From NCBI GenBank assembly GCA_050084515.1, contig CM114273.1, positions 29,574,001-29,638,000 of the forward strand: a stretch of DNA of 64,000 nt, read 5' to 3'. A model generated the notes under the pieces. The model saw only the letters and a list, made by a program, of their open reading frames with translations, searched no databases and was not told where the DNA came from. This DNA is from Blasia pusilla. Its lineage: Eukaryota > Marchantiophyta > Marchantiopsida > Blasiales. The translations under genes and the position numbers were made by a program. Positions 1-12,060 of this stretch are shown piece after piece (the first letter of the stretch is position 1; each line of letters opens with the position of its first letter).

Positions 1-125
1 TGAGGCATTTGAGGTTTGTCTTTGATTGCCACTCTCTGTTTCTTTGTAAAATCATCAATTCAAGCGATGTCCACTATTATGTGTTTATCTAATTCTGAAG
101 TTTTGTATTGTGTGGTTTCATGCAG

Positions 126-2364
126 ACTTCAGAAAGAGTTCTTTTAGTGTTTAGTGTTAATATGAGCGGCCACTTTCAAGGATATGCCCAAATGACCTCA
201 CCAATAGGTCGGAGAAGGGCTAATGTGTGGAGTGAAGCGAATGAAGGTGCCAATCCCTGGGGTGGAACTTTCAGTGTGGATTGGCTGCGTCTTCATGATC
301 TGCCTTTCCAGAAGACTGTACATTTGAAGAATCCTTTGAATTCCTTCAAGCCTGTTAAGATCAGCAGAGATTGTCAGGTAGTTATCATGGCTACTGATCT
401 GAATGTTGCACATGAGCATTGATTGGTCCATGGGTTGCTTGACAAATTGGTGAGGTTCTGAACCTTTTGGACTTCAGGACTGTAAATAAGTGAAACCATA
501 CTATAGGATTTAGGCTAAATTACAGTTGTTAAAGTTGGCTGTGGGGGGTTCTGTTAGTCTCATGTTGTGAATAAGCCTCAATCCCTGGTTTTCTTGCAGG
601 AGCTAACCCAAGAGATCGGTGAAGCTCTTTGTACTCTCATCGATGAGGGTGCGGACAGAGAAGGTAGACCAAAACGGTGAGGCCAAATCCTAAAAACCTT
701 GGTTCAGGTATGGAAGCATTTGGTACAATAGTAATGAATTTCTGTGACTTTTACTTTAAAAAAATTGAGCTGCTGTTTCCAACATGTGCAGAAAGGTGGT
801 TGCAGCTGATCTGATTGCTCATATGTCAAAAAGACATTGCTTAGAATCACCAACAATTATGCCAGATGGTCCATTCAAGCAGCAAATGGTTGCAGTACCT
901 CCTGGTGGAGGCCCTCATTTTCCTGGCACATATCCTCAATTTTCTAGGGGACATGGGCATGATCTATTTTCATCCCATGGGCCAGTGAATAGGTTACCTG
1001 AAGGCTTTCCCTCACAGGCCTCCCAGACATTGGAGGGAGGGAGAGTCTCAAAGTCCAAGTCTCCTCATCCTACCTCTTCTGGAAGGAACGTGGACTGGGA
1101 TCGAGATCATGATAGGGGAAACAGGCATAGAGATCGAGAGAGAGGTGTGGAAAGAGAGAGGTCCAGGGATGGCACGCGCAGCAGCAGCAGTGGACGTAGT
1201 GGTGACTCGCCAATGGATGAAGATCTGCTCAATATGGTTAGATGGTTGCCGCTCCTATCTGTCAAAAAGTTTTGTTTGTCGTAATGTTTATTGGCAAGTC
1301 CTTGATCCTCTCTGTTGTAGAGGAGTTTCTGGAGTGAACTACCTTCTGCATCAAAACAGTGTGAAGAATTACCACAGACGATTTATTGTTTCCTCAATCA
1401 TGTTTTTTTGAACCTGAGATACATTTGCAAGCATCCCATATTCAGTAAAGAAAGTGAACATCTCTCGAACCTGTCCAGCTCCTCTCTTTTGATTTCATAA
1501 ACTGGAATTGTTAAAGCATGACCATGAGTGGACTAGCAGTGGACGTGTCTGTTGTGGTCCTTAGTTTTCTTGATGGGTTTTTATGATTGTGTTGTTGCAG
1601 ACTTATGAGGAGTATCTTCAGCGGCATGGGCATATGAAAGACTACAATGGCAACAGTCAGGTGAGATGAGGAGCGGGTTCTATTGGTGGATCCATTGGAC
1701 CAGGTTTATTTTCTTTCTTGTTTCTGAGACCATGTGTTTTTGCTTTTGTATTGTTTGTGTTTTGGTATTTCAGGGTTCCAGGCCTTATTACAATTCACCA
1801 GGCCCAGGGCTTGGTGGAGCTTGGATGGGGAAGAACAGCAGGCTGGGCGCACCAGACGATCAGTATGTGATCATCCCTGCTGTTATGGTTGTACAATTTC
1901 TGTATGGCATGTCTGTATGGCATATTGTTGAGTAAAGTTTCCTCATCTCACAGTTTGTTAAACTCAAGATGATTAGGAGCGATCACAATGAGGGGGAAGG
2001 ATTGTGCCATTATTCAAAGCTTTTTCCTGAACTAAGTTCTCAGGTATGATATAACTGCCAACCTTGGGTTATTGTGATGAGTGAAAGTGCTCTCTGCATG
2101 CTATCCACCAGGTATTCAAATTATATCACAAATTGGTACAACAGGCAGGGCCCAACAGTAGCCAGAGATGGAATGTATGGCAGGGGAGTGGGTAACACCT
2201 ATCCTGGAATGGGGCCGACAGATGGTCATTGGCTGGGAAAGGTTGGTGATGCTAGAGCTCGACGACCTTCAAGAGCTGTGGATGGGAAGCCAGGTGGAAG
2301 TTTTCATGAGCAGAATGGACGCCCGTCAAAGTGTATTGAAAGTATCGTGGAGGCTGGTAGTTAG
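126..2364 (+). CDS. CPSF30: CPSF30-L (YTH-domain polyadenylation factor), 3' exons, partial
   Basis: Six consecutive exons can be joined with GT/AG borders and consistent phase: 126-377, 600-676, 792-1236, 1601-1660, 1774-1862, 2112-2364. The first exon gives the core of a YTH domain (LVFSVNMSGHFQGYA, NPWGG, VDWLRLHDLPFQKT, HLKNPLN, KPVKISRDCQ), and exon 2 continues ELTQEIGEALC. This matches the long isoform of plant CPSF30, in which three CCCH zinc fingers are followed by a YTH domain that binds m6A and directs poly(A) site choice in nuclear bodies. The Trp in NVWSEAN sits where YTH proteins have their second cage aromatic. The first cage Trp and the zinc fingers lie upstream of the window. 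The later exons are low complexity: RD/RE-rich (DRDHDRGNRHRDRERG), then GPG/GRG-rich. The stop at 2362-2364 is the first in frame; one more splice downstream cannot be excluded. Confidence 0.9.
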
Positions 2365-4028
2365 TGAGAGAAGGCAGAAATCACAATCATCAAAGTTAGA
2401 TGAACACTGTACATCCATGCTATAATGATGAGGCTTTAGATGTGTAGGTTGCTTATCTACTGTACAGACGCACTCAAGACCCCTGAATACCAACACAATT
2501 CTTTTTCCCCAACAGGGGGCTGTCAGTATCCTAGAGAAGACAGTGGCAGATTCAGTCAGTGGGCGAGTGTCATTAGAAGGGGTGTTGAAGTTCCTTAACT
2601 TTCTTGTATGGATATGCCGATATTGTCTAATAATTAGTTGTCTGACTATTATACATTAACCCGTGTGCCCATTTTACACTCAATATTTAGAAATTGTGAT
2701 TGAAGATTTAGACTTCTCCACAGAAGTGCAGGACATTCACTATTTGAGCATGACACATCCCTGATATGGGTCTATTTTGTGGCGTGCATCTTGTATACGT
2801 ATTTGGAACAGTTGGAAGAGTTGGTATTCAGTTCATGTAAATGCCCACATATAAGGTATAGCTAGAAGTTCTGAGATATCTAGACTGAAACAAATTGATA
2901 AATTGAGGGTTTTAGTCTTTGCATCTGCCTATTTGAAAAAATTAGATCTGGCCCTTGAATACAGGACCATCTGTAAAGGACACTAAACTTTCTGGTGGCA
3001 TAGGAGAAACTTCTGTTGCCCCGTTATCATTTTTGCCGAGTATTTTTAATCTTCAGTTCTTAGCAAGAAGTACTGGTGGAGCGCTCCCATTCTGGAATGG
3101 CATTCGCTGAATGGTGTTTTGGGGAAGACATGTTGTGGTGGCTGAGCTAGTTGAGGTACAGTTGTGTAGTCAAAATTTGTGTTCCTTGTGGTCGTATAGA
3201 ATTTCTGTCGTTTGTGATTTGGCAAATGGAGTGAGATTTATTGTTTTGGTTGGCAATGTTTGTTAGACATCACACTTTTTTACAGAGCAAGGACCCTTTG
3301 GTCAAGGCACCCCTGATTCCTTATTTTTCTGTTTGATTTCAATATCATTAGCTTACTGATTTTTTTTTTCCCATGACCTCATGTAGTCACCTCTGACCTG
3401 ATTGTCGTGTATTAGTCCACGACTAATCAAATATCTGACTTGCTTGTTTATGCTTAATTGTCTGCACTGTATAAATGGAATCTTCTGTTCCACAGGCTGG
3501 GTTTATGGAATGGGCTCTGAAGTAATGTATTCGGCTAAGTCTGCCATTTTTCTGAGGCTGCTTGATCATCTCGCGGATGGGTTTACCCATTTATCAGCAA
3601 GTTTCTCGTGCCTTTTTAAATAGGATTTTCTGTGGTAGGAATTAGCTTTCTTCCGTGACAATTTGATGATGAGCTATACAGGCCAGAGGGAGCCCAATAC
3701 TGACAGTCTCCAACGGGACAATGGGCCACACGATCCGGTCAAAGTAGGTTGGAAAGCAAATCATGTCCGTCATGCGAAGGCTTGGAAATTATGAAACTTG
3801 TAGTTGACAAAAGTCTTAGGTCTAAACACTAATTTCATCTTCCTATACACCTCACTAAGTTTTCTTACCCAACAGTTGATCGGGAGCACACATTTGAAGA
3901 TGAACTTGTGCCCAAACCACTAGATGGAAGTTGAATGTTCATCTCAAACTCTGAATCTAATCCTGCCACACCATATGTCTCTGTTCACTAGACTTCTCAT
4001 GCATGAATCAAATTACATAATTTTTTTT
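2365..4028. other. 3' UTR and downstream flank of the CPSF30-L gene
   Basis: No further coding exon is recognisable. The first few hundred bases are presumably 3' UTR. The rest is moderately AT-rich intergenic DNA with pyrimidine tracts near 3360. A short open stretch around 3660-3740 (reading DDELYRPEGAQY) has an exon-like look but no identifiable family. Confidence 0.4.
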
Positions 4029-4434
4029 GTGTCGCAACCCTAATATCCGAATATATACAAACGTGGGACTTCAGAAGTTTAAGTGGGCTCACATTAGAAT
4101 GGAAATGCGTTGAAGTCTCATTCGCAAGGTACAAAATGCACTAGCGAGATGTGCGCAAAATGAATGTTCCGAATGATTTCGAGTGATTTGGGAAAACATG
4201 ACAAAACAACCCAATGGAACTTGAGAAGTCCTCAAGTCTCACAAGAGCTAAATACTAAGGAGGATGTAACTTAACTTGGAGTTTGATTGAGTGTTTGGTT
4301 GTTTTCCACATTTGACGTCATGACGGCTAGACTCATGATGTATGTGTTTTAATAAGGTGGTGTTGAAAACCTTATGATAAGATAGTTCCAACACAACAAA
4401 GATCCGATAAAACACAAAAGGAGAAGTCCATACA
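4029..4434 (+). repeat. Partial LTR related to the adjacent solo LTR
   Basis: It starts TGTCGCAACCCTAA, very like the start of the neighbouring LTR (TGTCGCGACCCTCA). It shares phrases such as a 'gggctcac' block followed by a 'gcgttg...gtctc' block. It is probably an older related LTR into which the 4435-5434 LTR inserted. Confidence 0.4.
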
Positions 4435-5434
4435 TGTCGCGACCCTCATGACCAAACAAGTGCCAAGCGGAACATCAGAACATTAGCGGGCTCACGCTAA
4501 GATGGTTTGCGCGTTGGAGTTGTCTCAAAGAGGAGACAAGAGACGAGACGCGAGCGAGAAGTCGCGTTTCAGATGTGATGGTCGCAACTCAGAAACCTGG
4601 ACCAAACGCGGAATGAGACTTGAAAGAAGTCGAGTCTAGGAAGTGGGTTGCCAAAGGAAAGATCCGGATTTGGAACGCCACTTGCGTTTGAGAGTTTCCG
4701 ACTGTATTTATGGCCATAACTTTTAGCGCCGAAATGAGTTTGAAGCAAATAAGGCTGCGTTGGAAAGCTTATGGAGAGCCGGTTCAAACGCACCAAAGAT
4801 CGCTGCAAACGCATGAGCAGCGGCCGAGATACGACCCGAAAACGACTGTAAGTGGAGTCGGGTTGAGGGCCACAATGAAGGGCCCGAACCTCTTTTCCCA
4901 AAGGGGAGGGGTTATTGGAGAACCCCAGAAGTACTAGTAAGGGGGAAGGTCTCCGAGAGTGCTTGGAACCCAAACCCCACTTTGGGCGCCCAGGCGGCTC
5001 AAGGGCATGGAACGGAACGCGAGTTTGGGCGTTGGGTTGGAAAACCTGCACCAAGTCCATTGAGGCGATTTTAGACATCCCTCTTGGATTTCACGCTGCG
5101 ACTCAATTACTTGGGTCTCGGTTCGGAACTCACACGAGGACCGTTGAACAGTTGGGATCGCTAGGCGTGCAAGTGCCGTTTCAGATCCCTGGACTAACCA
5201 GGAAGTCTGTTCCAAGTCTTGAAGGACTTGCCATGTGTTGGGAGCTAGGAACTAAGGAAGGTTGAGCTTGATGAGACGCCGAGTTTAGGACTCGGTGGGT
5301 TGGAACGCCGGTTGGCCAAACCCGACTAACGAGAGTGCGTGTTTGGGTGCAGATCGGCGATGAGTTTGTGACCTACTGAACGCACGCTTCCGCAACACTA
5401 AAGATTGACGTTCAAGGAGAGTAGGGGCGCGACA
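4435..5434 (+). mobile_element. Solo LTR, Ty3/gypsy (chromovirus-like), 1000 bp
   Basis: The unit begins TGTCGCGACC and ends GGCGCGACA, so it has 5'-TG...CA-3' ends inside a 7 bp inverted repeat. It is flanked by a perfect 5 bp duplication ATACA at 4430-4434 and 5435-5439. There is no internal gag-pol, so this is a solo LTR left by LTR-LTR recombination. Its 3' third resembles, in opposite orientation, the LTR at 61562-62130 of a chromodomain-bearing gypsy element (shared blocks around the 'aagctcaac...ccaacacatg' and 'gggtgcagatc' phrases), which places it in that family. Open frames inside it on both strands match no family and look fortuitous. Confidence 0.8.
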
Positions 5435-5439
5435 ATACA

Positions 5440-6639
5440 TATGCCAAAAATTCTTAAAAGAATTATCATGTGGATTGAGGTCCATAAGTAGCGATGCAAG
5501 AGGGATACCGTGGTGTAGTTCAACCTCTACTTCTCCTTGCTAGGTCGTGAAGAGATCTTGACCTTGATTCTTGCAAGTAGAAGTTTTGGGTTGAGTCTCA
5601 AAAATCTAATCGGCCATGTGTTGTGTAGGCAAGTGGAGGTAGTTTCCAAGCATGAAACAATTATGAGTCCCTTGATGTGTATACTGTCTCCCTAGGACGC
5701 TTCTTTACCAAGCCTTGACCAATCTCCTCAAGACACTCATCTAAACCAGAGCGTCGTAATCAATTCCTCAAGATGCATCCCAAATGGTTCCTTAGCCCAA
5801 ACCTAAAATATGGTTAATTCCCTGTTTTACGACTTGAGCTGATAGGGAGAGAGAAGGTCACTCCTTATGGGTATTTATTGGATTCTCTAGAGGAAGCCCA
5901 TCTTTTCCATCATCTACCTTGGGCCCTTGCTTTTGGCCCACAACCCAAAGGTGGTTTGCGTCTCACCGATCAACATTGACTAATTGACCTCCAAGATGAC
6001 TTGGAGGATTTCTTGGAATATTCCTTCCATCATGGATTCTCCAAACTCATCTTGGAACCTCATCCCATATTTCATGAGTTTTATGGCTAGCGCCCTTTTT
6101 GATTTCCATCTCATGGCCTCTCACGGTGGTCTTGTTGCCCTTCCATTTAGATTTCATGACTAGTCTCAGGGGATATCGTTCCTCTTGACTACTCTTGTCT
6201 TCCTTGGCTTGAAACTCGGCTCAAGGTTCTTACACCTTTCTTATCTCAATCTCATCCCCATGAGTGACTGTGCCCATTTTCGCCTAAGGTTAGTCTCAAG
6301 ATGTGCGTCCATCTTGACTAGCATTAGTTCCAGTGCAAGTTCTACTGCCCCTTCTAGTCTTGTGACTAGATAGTCTAGGTTTCAACTTTGATGGTCACAC
6401 CAAGGTCTCTCTTCCACAATCATGACTTGCTTCTCGGGTCCCCGCTAGCATGGGTGCCATTAACTTAGCTATTCAGGATGAATATTTTGGACAAAGGATG
6501 GGCCCTGGGAACCATAGGGGTTGAACCAAGGACATGAGATGGGCTATGAGGTTGACATTGGGGTTGACACCAAGCCAAATCTGATTAGTGTAGTTTTCAA
6601 CCCTACCCTTGGGTCTTGACTTAGGGCATATTTATTGAG
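5440..6639. other. Non-coding stretch between repeats
   Basis: About 1.2 kb with no recognisable gene. The reverse strand reads like decayed retrotransposon spacer, but no motif is strong enough to name. Confidence 0.3.
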
Positions 6640-6790
6640 TTTAGGTTAGAGACTTGATTGAGATCCATTCGGAAATTGGGAGTGCCATCCATGATGGTGT
6701 TATTTAAGATCCTAGGACTAACAGGGAACTTTGTCCCAAGTCTTGAATGGCTTGTATGGAAGGGGAAAGAGTTGATGGTGATATCCTCCG
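6640..6790 (+). repeat. Internal fragment of the chromovirus-type LTR
   Basis: The block 'ttagagacttgattgagatc' ... 'aagtcttgaatgg' aligns with the middle of the solo LTR at about 5180-5235 and with the reverse complement of the LTR at 61562-62130. No ends or target duplication are visible, so it is a truncated copy. Confidence 0.5.
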
Positions 6791-6799
6791 GGAAAGAAG

Positions 6800-8830
6800 A
6801 ACAAAGAGTGTTACTGCCTAGCAATTTGCATGTTTTCGACTTCAAACACAGATTGGAGGAGAAGATGACAATCACTTATTGCGGTTTGGTTGACTTAATC
6901 AAGAAAATATGGTTGACCTCTATGCTAATGTAGAGATGCAACGATTATCATGGATTCGCCTAAATCAGAAAGAGTTGAGAGCCGAATTAAATCAAGGTGT
7001 AAAGGACGCCATGCATCGATAGGATGTGGATAGTCGAAGGTTTGGGAGATGCATTATATTACCTTCTTCTTTTACAGGAGGGCCATGTCATATGCATCAA
7101 TTGTATCATGATGCAATGGCAATTGTAAGATATTTTGGGAAGCGTGACTACTTTTTGACCATGACATGCAATCCAAAGTGGGAGGAGATTACATTTGCAT
7201 TATTACCTAGCCAAACAGATCCACATCAACCAAATTTGGTGGTGGGGGTTTTAGAGAAGAAAAAGAACGAGTTGTTACGACTCATAATCAATAAACAGAT
7301 ATTGGGTCAAGTTTTCGGATGCATCCATGTGATGGAATTCCAAAAAAGAGGTTTGCCGCATGTGCACGTACTTATTATTTTAGGTCGTGAGGATAAACCA
7401 CGTACCACTTATGATTATGATCGTATCATTTCAACAGAAATCCCGGATCAATCTACCCATCCAAGGTTGTATTCTACCATTGCTAATTGCATGGTTCATG
7501 TGCCATGTGGACCATTAAATCCAAATGCACCGTGTATGGATAAGGAAACAAAGAAGTGTACAAAAGGCTATCCCAAAGCTTTGGCGGCTAGCATTATAGA
7601 GACAGAAGATGGTTATCCAATCTATCGCAGGTAAGGATTATTTTCTTTGGTTAGAGTCTTTATTATTACGATAGATGTGGTATGTCTATAATATGACGAG
7701 ATATTAATAAGTTGTTTTGTATTTTTATAGATTGGAGAATGGGAGGGAAATTATTTAGGGCGAACATTCATTGGATAATCGTTGGGTAGTGCCTTACAAT
7801 CCTATGTTATGCACCCTCTTTGATTTTCACATTAATTTGGAAATCACGAGTAGTGTTTCTATTGTCAAGTACTTATAGAAATATGTTTATAAGGGGTCTG
7901 ATGCTGTGTTATTTAAGTTGTCAAAGGATATGAATACATCCAACATAATTGATGTCATTGAAGAGACAACGTCGTATCTTGATGCCAGGTATGATTTCTC
8001 CAATTCATTGCTCTGTTGCAATCTATTATATTATATTTTTGATTCATACTTACTCTAATACTTGGGAGACAAATTTCTCCTGATATATATCTTCTTCAGA
8101 GGCATGTCAACGTCTCTTCAAGTTTAGTCTACATGCTGAACTTTCAAGTATTGTGCGACTAGCTGTTCATCTTCCAGAACAACAATTAGTCTACTTCAAT
8201 GAAGTTGATGCTCCTCAAGATATTTTGCAACAAAAAAGAGAGACAACCTTGACCCAATGGTTTGCATCCAATTTCTCTGACTCAAGTGCTCGACAATATC
8301 TATATTTAGACTTTCCTTCATATTATTTTTGGAGTAAGAAGACACTTATTCGTAGGATACAAAATATAAATGGTTGTGGTCATCCCATTGGCTGGTTATA
8401 TCTTACTCATCCAGGTAAATACTCAAAAATTCTTTGTAAATATTTACTTTTATTTACCAACCTCAAAAAATAGTGTATTTATATTGGGATGAACTTATTA
8501 TTCTACTTCTTCATAGGTGAAGGATAACGTCATTGGTTGAGATTACTCCTCCATCATGTTCGAGGAGCAACTACATACGAATGCTTAAGAACTATTCATG
8601 GGGTAATATGTCCAACTTTCAAGGAGGCTACTATCCAACTGGGACTTCTTGAGGTTGATAGAGAAGTCTTCTCTTGCTTTGAAGAAGCTTCTTTGATCTG
8701 TACAGGTTCCTCACTTTGCCGTCTTTTTGCAATTATTCTAGCGTACAACACACTTGCTGAAGGTGCTAGACTATGGAGTCAATTCTTGGTTCCATCGGTA
8801 GAAGATCTCTTATATGAGAGATGTCAGGTA
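6800..8830 (+). pseudogene. Helitron RepHel, replication initiator (Rep) part, decayed
   Basis: Translations match plant Helitron transposases. A leading piece reads DLYANVEMQRLSWIRLNQ. The 202-codon ORF 7026-7634 contains ILPSSFTGGPCHMHQLYHDA, TCNPKWEEI and EFQKRGLPHVHVLI, the HUH metal-binding motif of the rolling-circle nuclease. Further pieces follow: DNRWVVPYNPM, KY.YKG near 7870-7900, EFPS-type DFPSYYFW (8280-8340), and TYECLRTIHGVICPTFKEA (8570-8640). Stops interrupt it: TAG at 7020-7022, and TAG at 7876-7878 inside the catalytic-tyrosine region. The GT/AG-like breaks at about 7634, 8000, 8410 and 8826 may be introns, as some plant Helitrons have. No helicase domain follows, so the element is truncated. 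Confidence 0.85.
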
Positions 8831-8875
8831 AGAATTCATTATTTCCACTTCTTACATCATTCATTTTCTTCCTAA

Positions 8876-9618
8876 TAGTATTTTCAATTAAGTATTAGAC
8901 ATTAATGTTGGAGATTGTGGATTTATGTCTGTGTTCGACCTTGTGTTTGGGATTTCTAAACTTGAGGAGTGACTTGAGATCCAGACTTGGGAGATGTAAC
9001 ATTGATTGATGCCAAATATGACTTATGTGAGTATCTTTGGATGCATATTAGTAACGATTGCGTAGCTTGTTGAACACAAGCTTCCGCAACATACAACTTT
9101 GTCGTTCAAGGCAATACATGTGCATGATATATTAGATGATACGTATTAGATGATTGTTGAATAATTTTGATACGAAGTTGGTGGATAAGTTTTTAAATTA
9201 AATAAATCATACTGAAAAGGTAATAACTAAATGTTAATATCTAAAAACTAAAAAAGTTGGATTGTCTTTTGTTTTTTTAAAAGAAAATTTCACAAAAAAA
9301 CAATATTGAACATATTTGAATGTGTAATTCTCAAACCCATACGACCACTCTAGAATTGCACAAAGATAGAATGCCTCTCGTGGCCTCTCCTCTTCCTTTA
9401 TATACTTAGAGATAGGTACAATGAAGCAAGGTTGCACGAAAATAAAATTTAATGTCCATGGGACGGCCATGCTCAACGGATCCCCCGCTGGTATTTTTGG
9501 TATTGCGATTGCCAAGCTCAAGACGCAGGAATAGGTTTGGGCTTGGATCAAGAGAGGCATGCAGAGATCTAACGGGTGTGATGGCTACTAGCCATCTCTT
9601 GGCCTGCATCGGTGCACC
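8876..9618. repeat. Probable LTR remnants; contains a dispersed ~110 bp block
   Basis: Positions ~9320-9430 (around 'ctctagaattgcacaaa' and 'cctctcctcttcctttata') recur at ~28870-28985 with few differences. A further phrase near 9075-9110 ('aagcttccgcaacat') resembles the end of the chromovirus LTR at ~5385. The block includes a TATA-like run, so it may be LTR promoter sequence. Exact ends could not be set. Confidence 0.4.
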
Positions 9619-12060
9619 CTAAGCCTGCACAAGGCTCCCATTGGCCCACATAGGGTCCGTAGTTGCCTCGAGCAAGCCCTGTAGACCTTGGGTGGGCCAA
9701 GCAGGCTTAATGCGTGAACAAGATGAGAGAATGTAATCCATTAACTTATTAAGTGATGCTATCTGGGTAGAATCCATTGGAAGTTTTCGTATGCGAGTGA
9801 GACTAGAAGGGATCAAGGGATGCTCACCATACATTAAAAAGGGTGTTGGCTTAGAAGAAGGGTTCATGGATTTATTGTACAAGAACTCTATCAATGGTAA
9901 CCATAAGTCCCATCGTGGTCGATCCTTCAATGTTAAGGATTGTAGCATATCCTCAAGGTATAATTGGCTCTTTTAGTCTATCCATCGATTTGAAGGTGAT
10001 ACGAAGTAGACATGACCAATTTAGTTTGGAACAACCCAAATAAGATAGACTTGTGAAGTGGATTCTTCTATCAATAATAAGCACTTTGGGAAGATCATAA
10101 TGAACAAAGATTATCTCAATATAGATCCTAGCCAACTCTGGTGGGATGACAATCTTCTTGGTCAGAAGGAGGTGTTTCATCTTGCTTAGTCTATGCACAA
10201 AGACCACAATAGAGTTATATCCCTTGATTATACATGATAGCTCATAAAGAAGATCCATACTAAATTTTTTCCCAACATTTATAAGGTGTTGGGATGGGAT
10301 GTAATAATCTTGTTGGTTTTGTGTTATTAGTCTTGACTTGTTGACAAATTATACATCTCCTTATGTATATGTCAACATCTTCTCTCATTTTGGGCCAATA
10401 ATTTGCTTGTTACAACTAACCCTTCCAAGGTATTTTCAACTTCCACATGATATGTAGTAACTATATCATGACCCTCAGATAAGATTTGAGTATGTATGTG
10501 TGGATCTTGAGGAATCCATACTTTATTGTTATAGAAAACCAATCATTGAGCCTTGTGTGCTTTCTTGGCCTTAATATAAGCTGCAATATCTTCATCCTCC
10601 TTTGTTGCTTTGGTCAATGTCTTCCATCAAAGTAAAATGAGTTAGCACTTCAAACATGTTATTAATATGTAACGATAAGTTAAGGCATCCGCCCATTTAT
10701 TCTTTTCTTTGACATAGAAGATCTTCACGATGAATTAATATCACCATTGTGCCCATTCAATTTGATGATTGGAGAACTCTTTTTGGGACTCTAAGTGGAC
10801 AAAGTGTTTGGAATCAATCTCCACTACAAAATTTTTCTCGCCTAAATAATATTTCCAATGTTTAGTTGTCAATATAATGACAAGCTCCTTTTCTCTTAAA
10901 TGTGTGGTAGTTTTTCTTTCTTGACATTAAATTACGAGAAAAGAAGGAAATCTAATGCATTTCATCCTCCCATTCTTATTATAATACTTTTCCAATGGTA
11001 GTATCTGATATATTTGTGGCCAACTTGATAATTCGACCAAGATCATACTAGCTCAAAATAGGGCTATTGATTAAGACATCCTTTAATTATTGGAAAGAAA
11101 TCTCTTGCGACATATCCCATTTCTATTTTTATCCTTTTCATAGTCAAGTTATCAAAAATTATGTGATTTAAGAAAAACCTTGGAAAAATTTATGATAGAA
11201 TATTGTTAATTCTACAAAACTCTTCATTCAATTTGATCCTCAAGTGCGCTCTATGTTTTGATTGTTTCTACCTTCTCACTCATTACTTTGATGCCTTTTG
11301 TGCTTACTTATGCCCTAGGTAATCAACTTCTGTCTTACCAAACTCATACTTTGAAGATCTAGCGTAAATGATTTCTATCTTCTTCCATGATTTTACTATA
11401 GACTGAGATATCATCTAGGAATACGATGATAGACTAATCAAAATATTGAGGGAATATATCATTGATTAGGCCTATAAATATTGTGGGTGTATAAGTGGAA
11501 CTAAATGACATGAGTAAGTATTTGAAGTGTTTATACATAGTGCAAAAAGCGATCTTGGGCGCATTTTCATCCACAATTCAAATTTTTCATAGCATCTCCT
11601 TAAGTTTAGAATGGTGAAGTATTTTTCTCCTTGTAGTTGGTTAAAAAAGTTATCCATTTTTTGTGATGGATATTTGTTCTTCACTATTTGTTAATTTAGC
11701 ACTCAAAAGTCGATACAAAGTCACATGCTTCTATCCTTGTTTTTCATGAAAAGAACTTAGGTTCCATATGGTGAGACGATTGGTTGGATGAAGCCTTTAT
11801 GAAACATCTTCTTAATTTTGGCTCTACACTCTTATAATTATGTTGCAGCCAAATAGTAAGGAGCCTCATTGGGTGATGAGCTTTGAGAAAGGATATCAAT
11901 CTTGTGGTCTACCCTCTATTTTGGGGATAACCTTGATGGTAAATATTTTAGGAATATATTCTTATATTCATCTAATATTTCTCTCAACTCGTTTGGTACC
12001 TTTGAATTTTTTTGAACCACCAATATCTCTTCTTAAACGAAGAAAACATGTATCTTGATA
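9619..12060 (-). pseudogene. Ty3/gypsy pol remnant F (RT, RNase H, integrase)
   Basis: Read on the minus strand from high to low coordinates, pieces appear in pol order. An RT start (KNKYPSQKMDNFFNQLQGEKYF, 11472-11684) comes first. An RNase H end follows at ~10690-10850 (HQIEWAQW ... KNKWADAL, equivalent to the usual VADALSR). Integrase follows at 9953-10258 (VVFVHRLSKMKHLL ... HYDLPKVLIIDRRIHFTS) and 9619-9948 (WLPLIEFLYNKSMNPSS). Many stops and frameshifts show long decay. The upstream gag and LTR are not recognisable. Confidence 0.75.

Noticed and set aside
784-1411. Second reading frame 1109-1411 as a separate small gene
   Set aside because: It overlaps the CPSF30-L exon in another frame; the RD/RE-rich frame joins the flanking exons in phase.
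4569-5265. Overlapping open frames of 75-169 codons on both strands
   Set aside because: They lie inside a solo LTR with defined ends; no family match and no consistent frame in related LTR copies.
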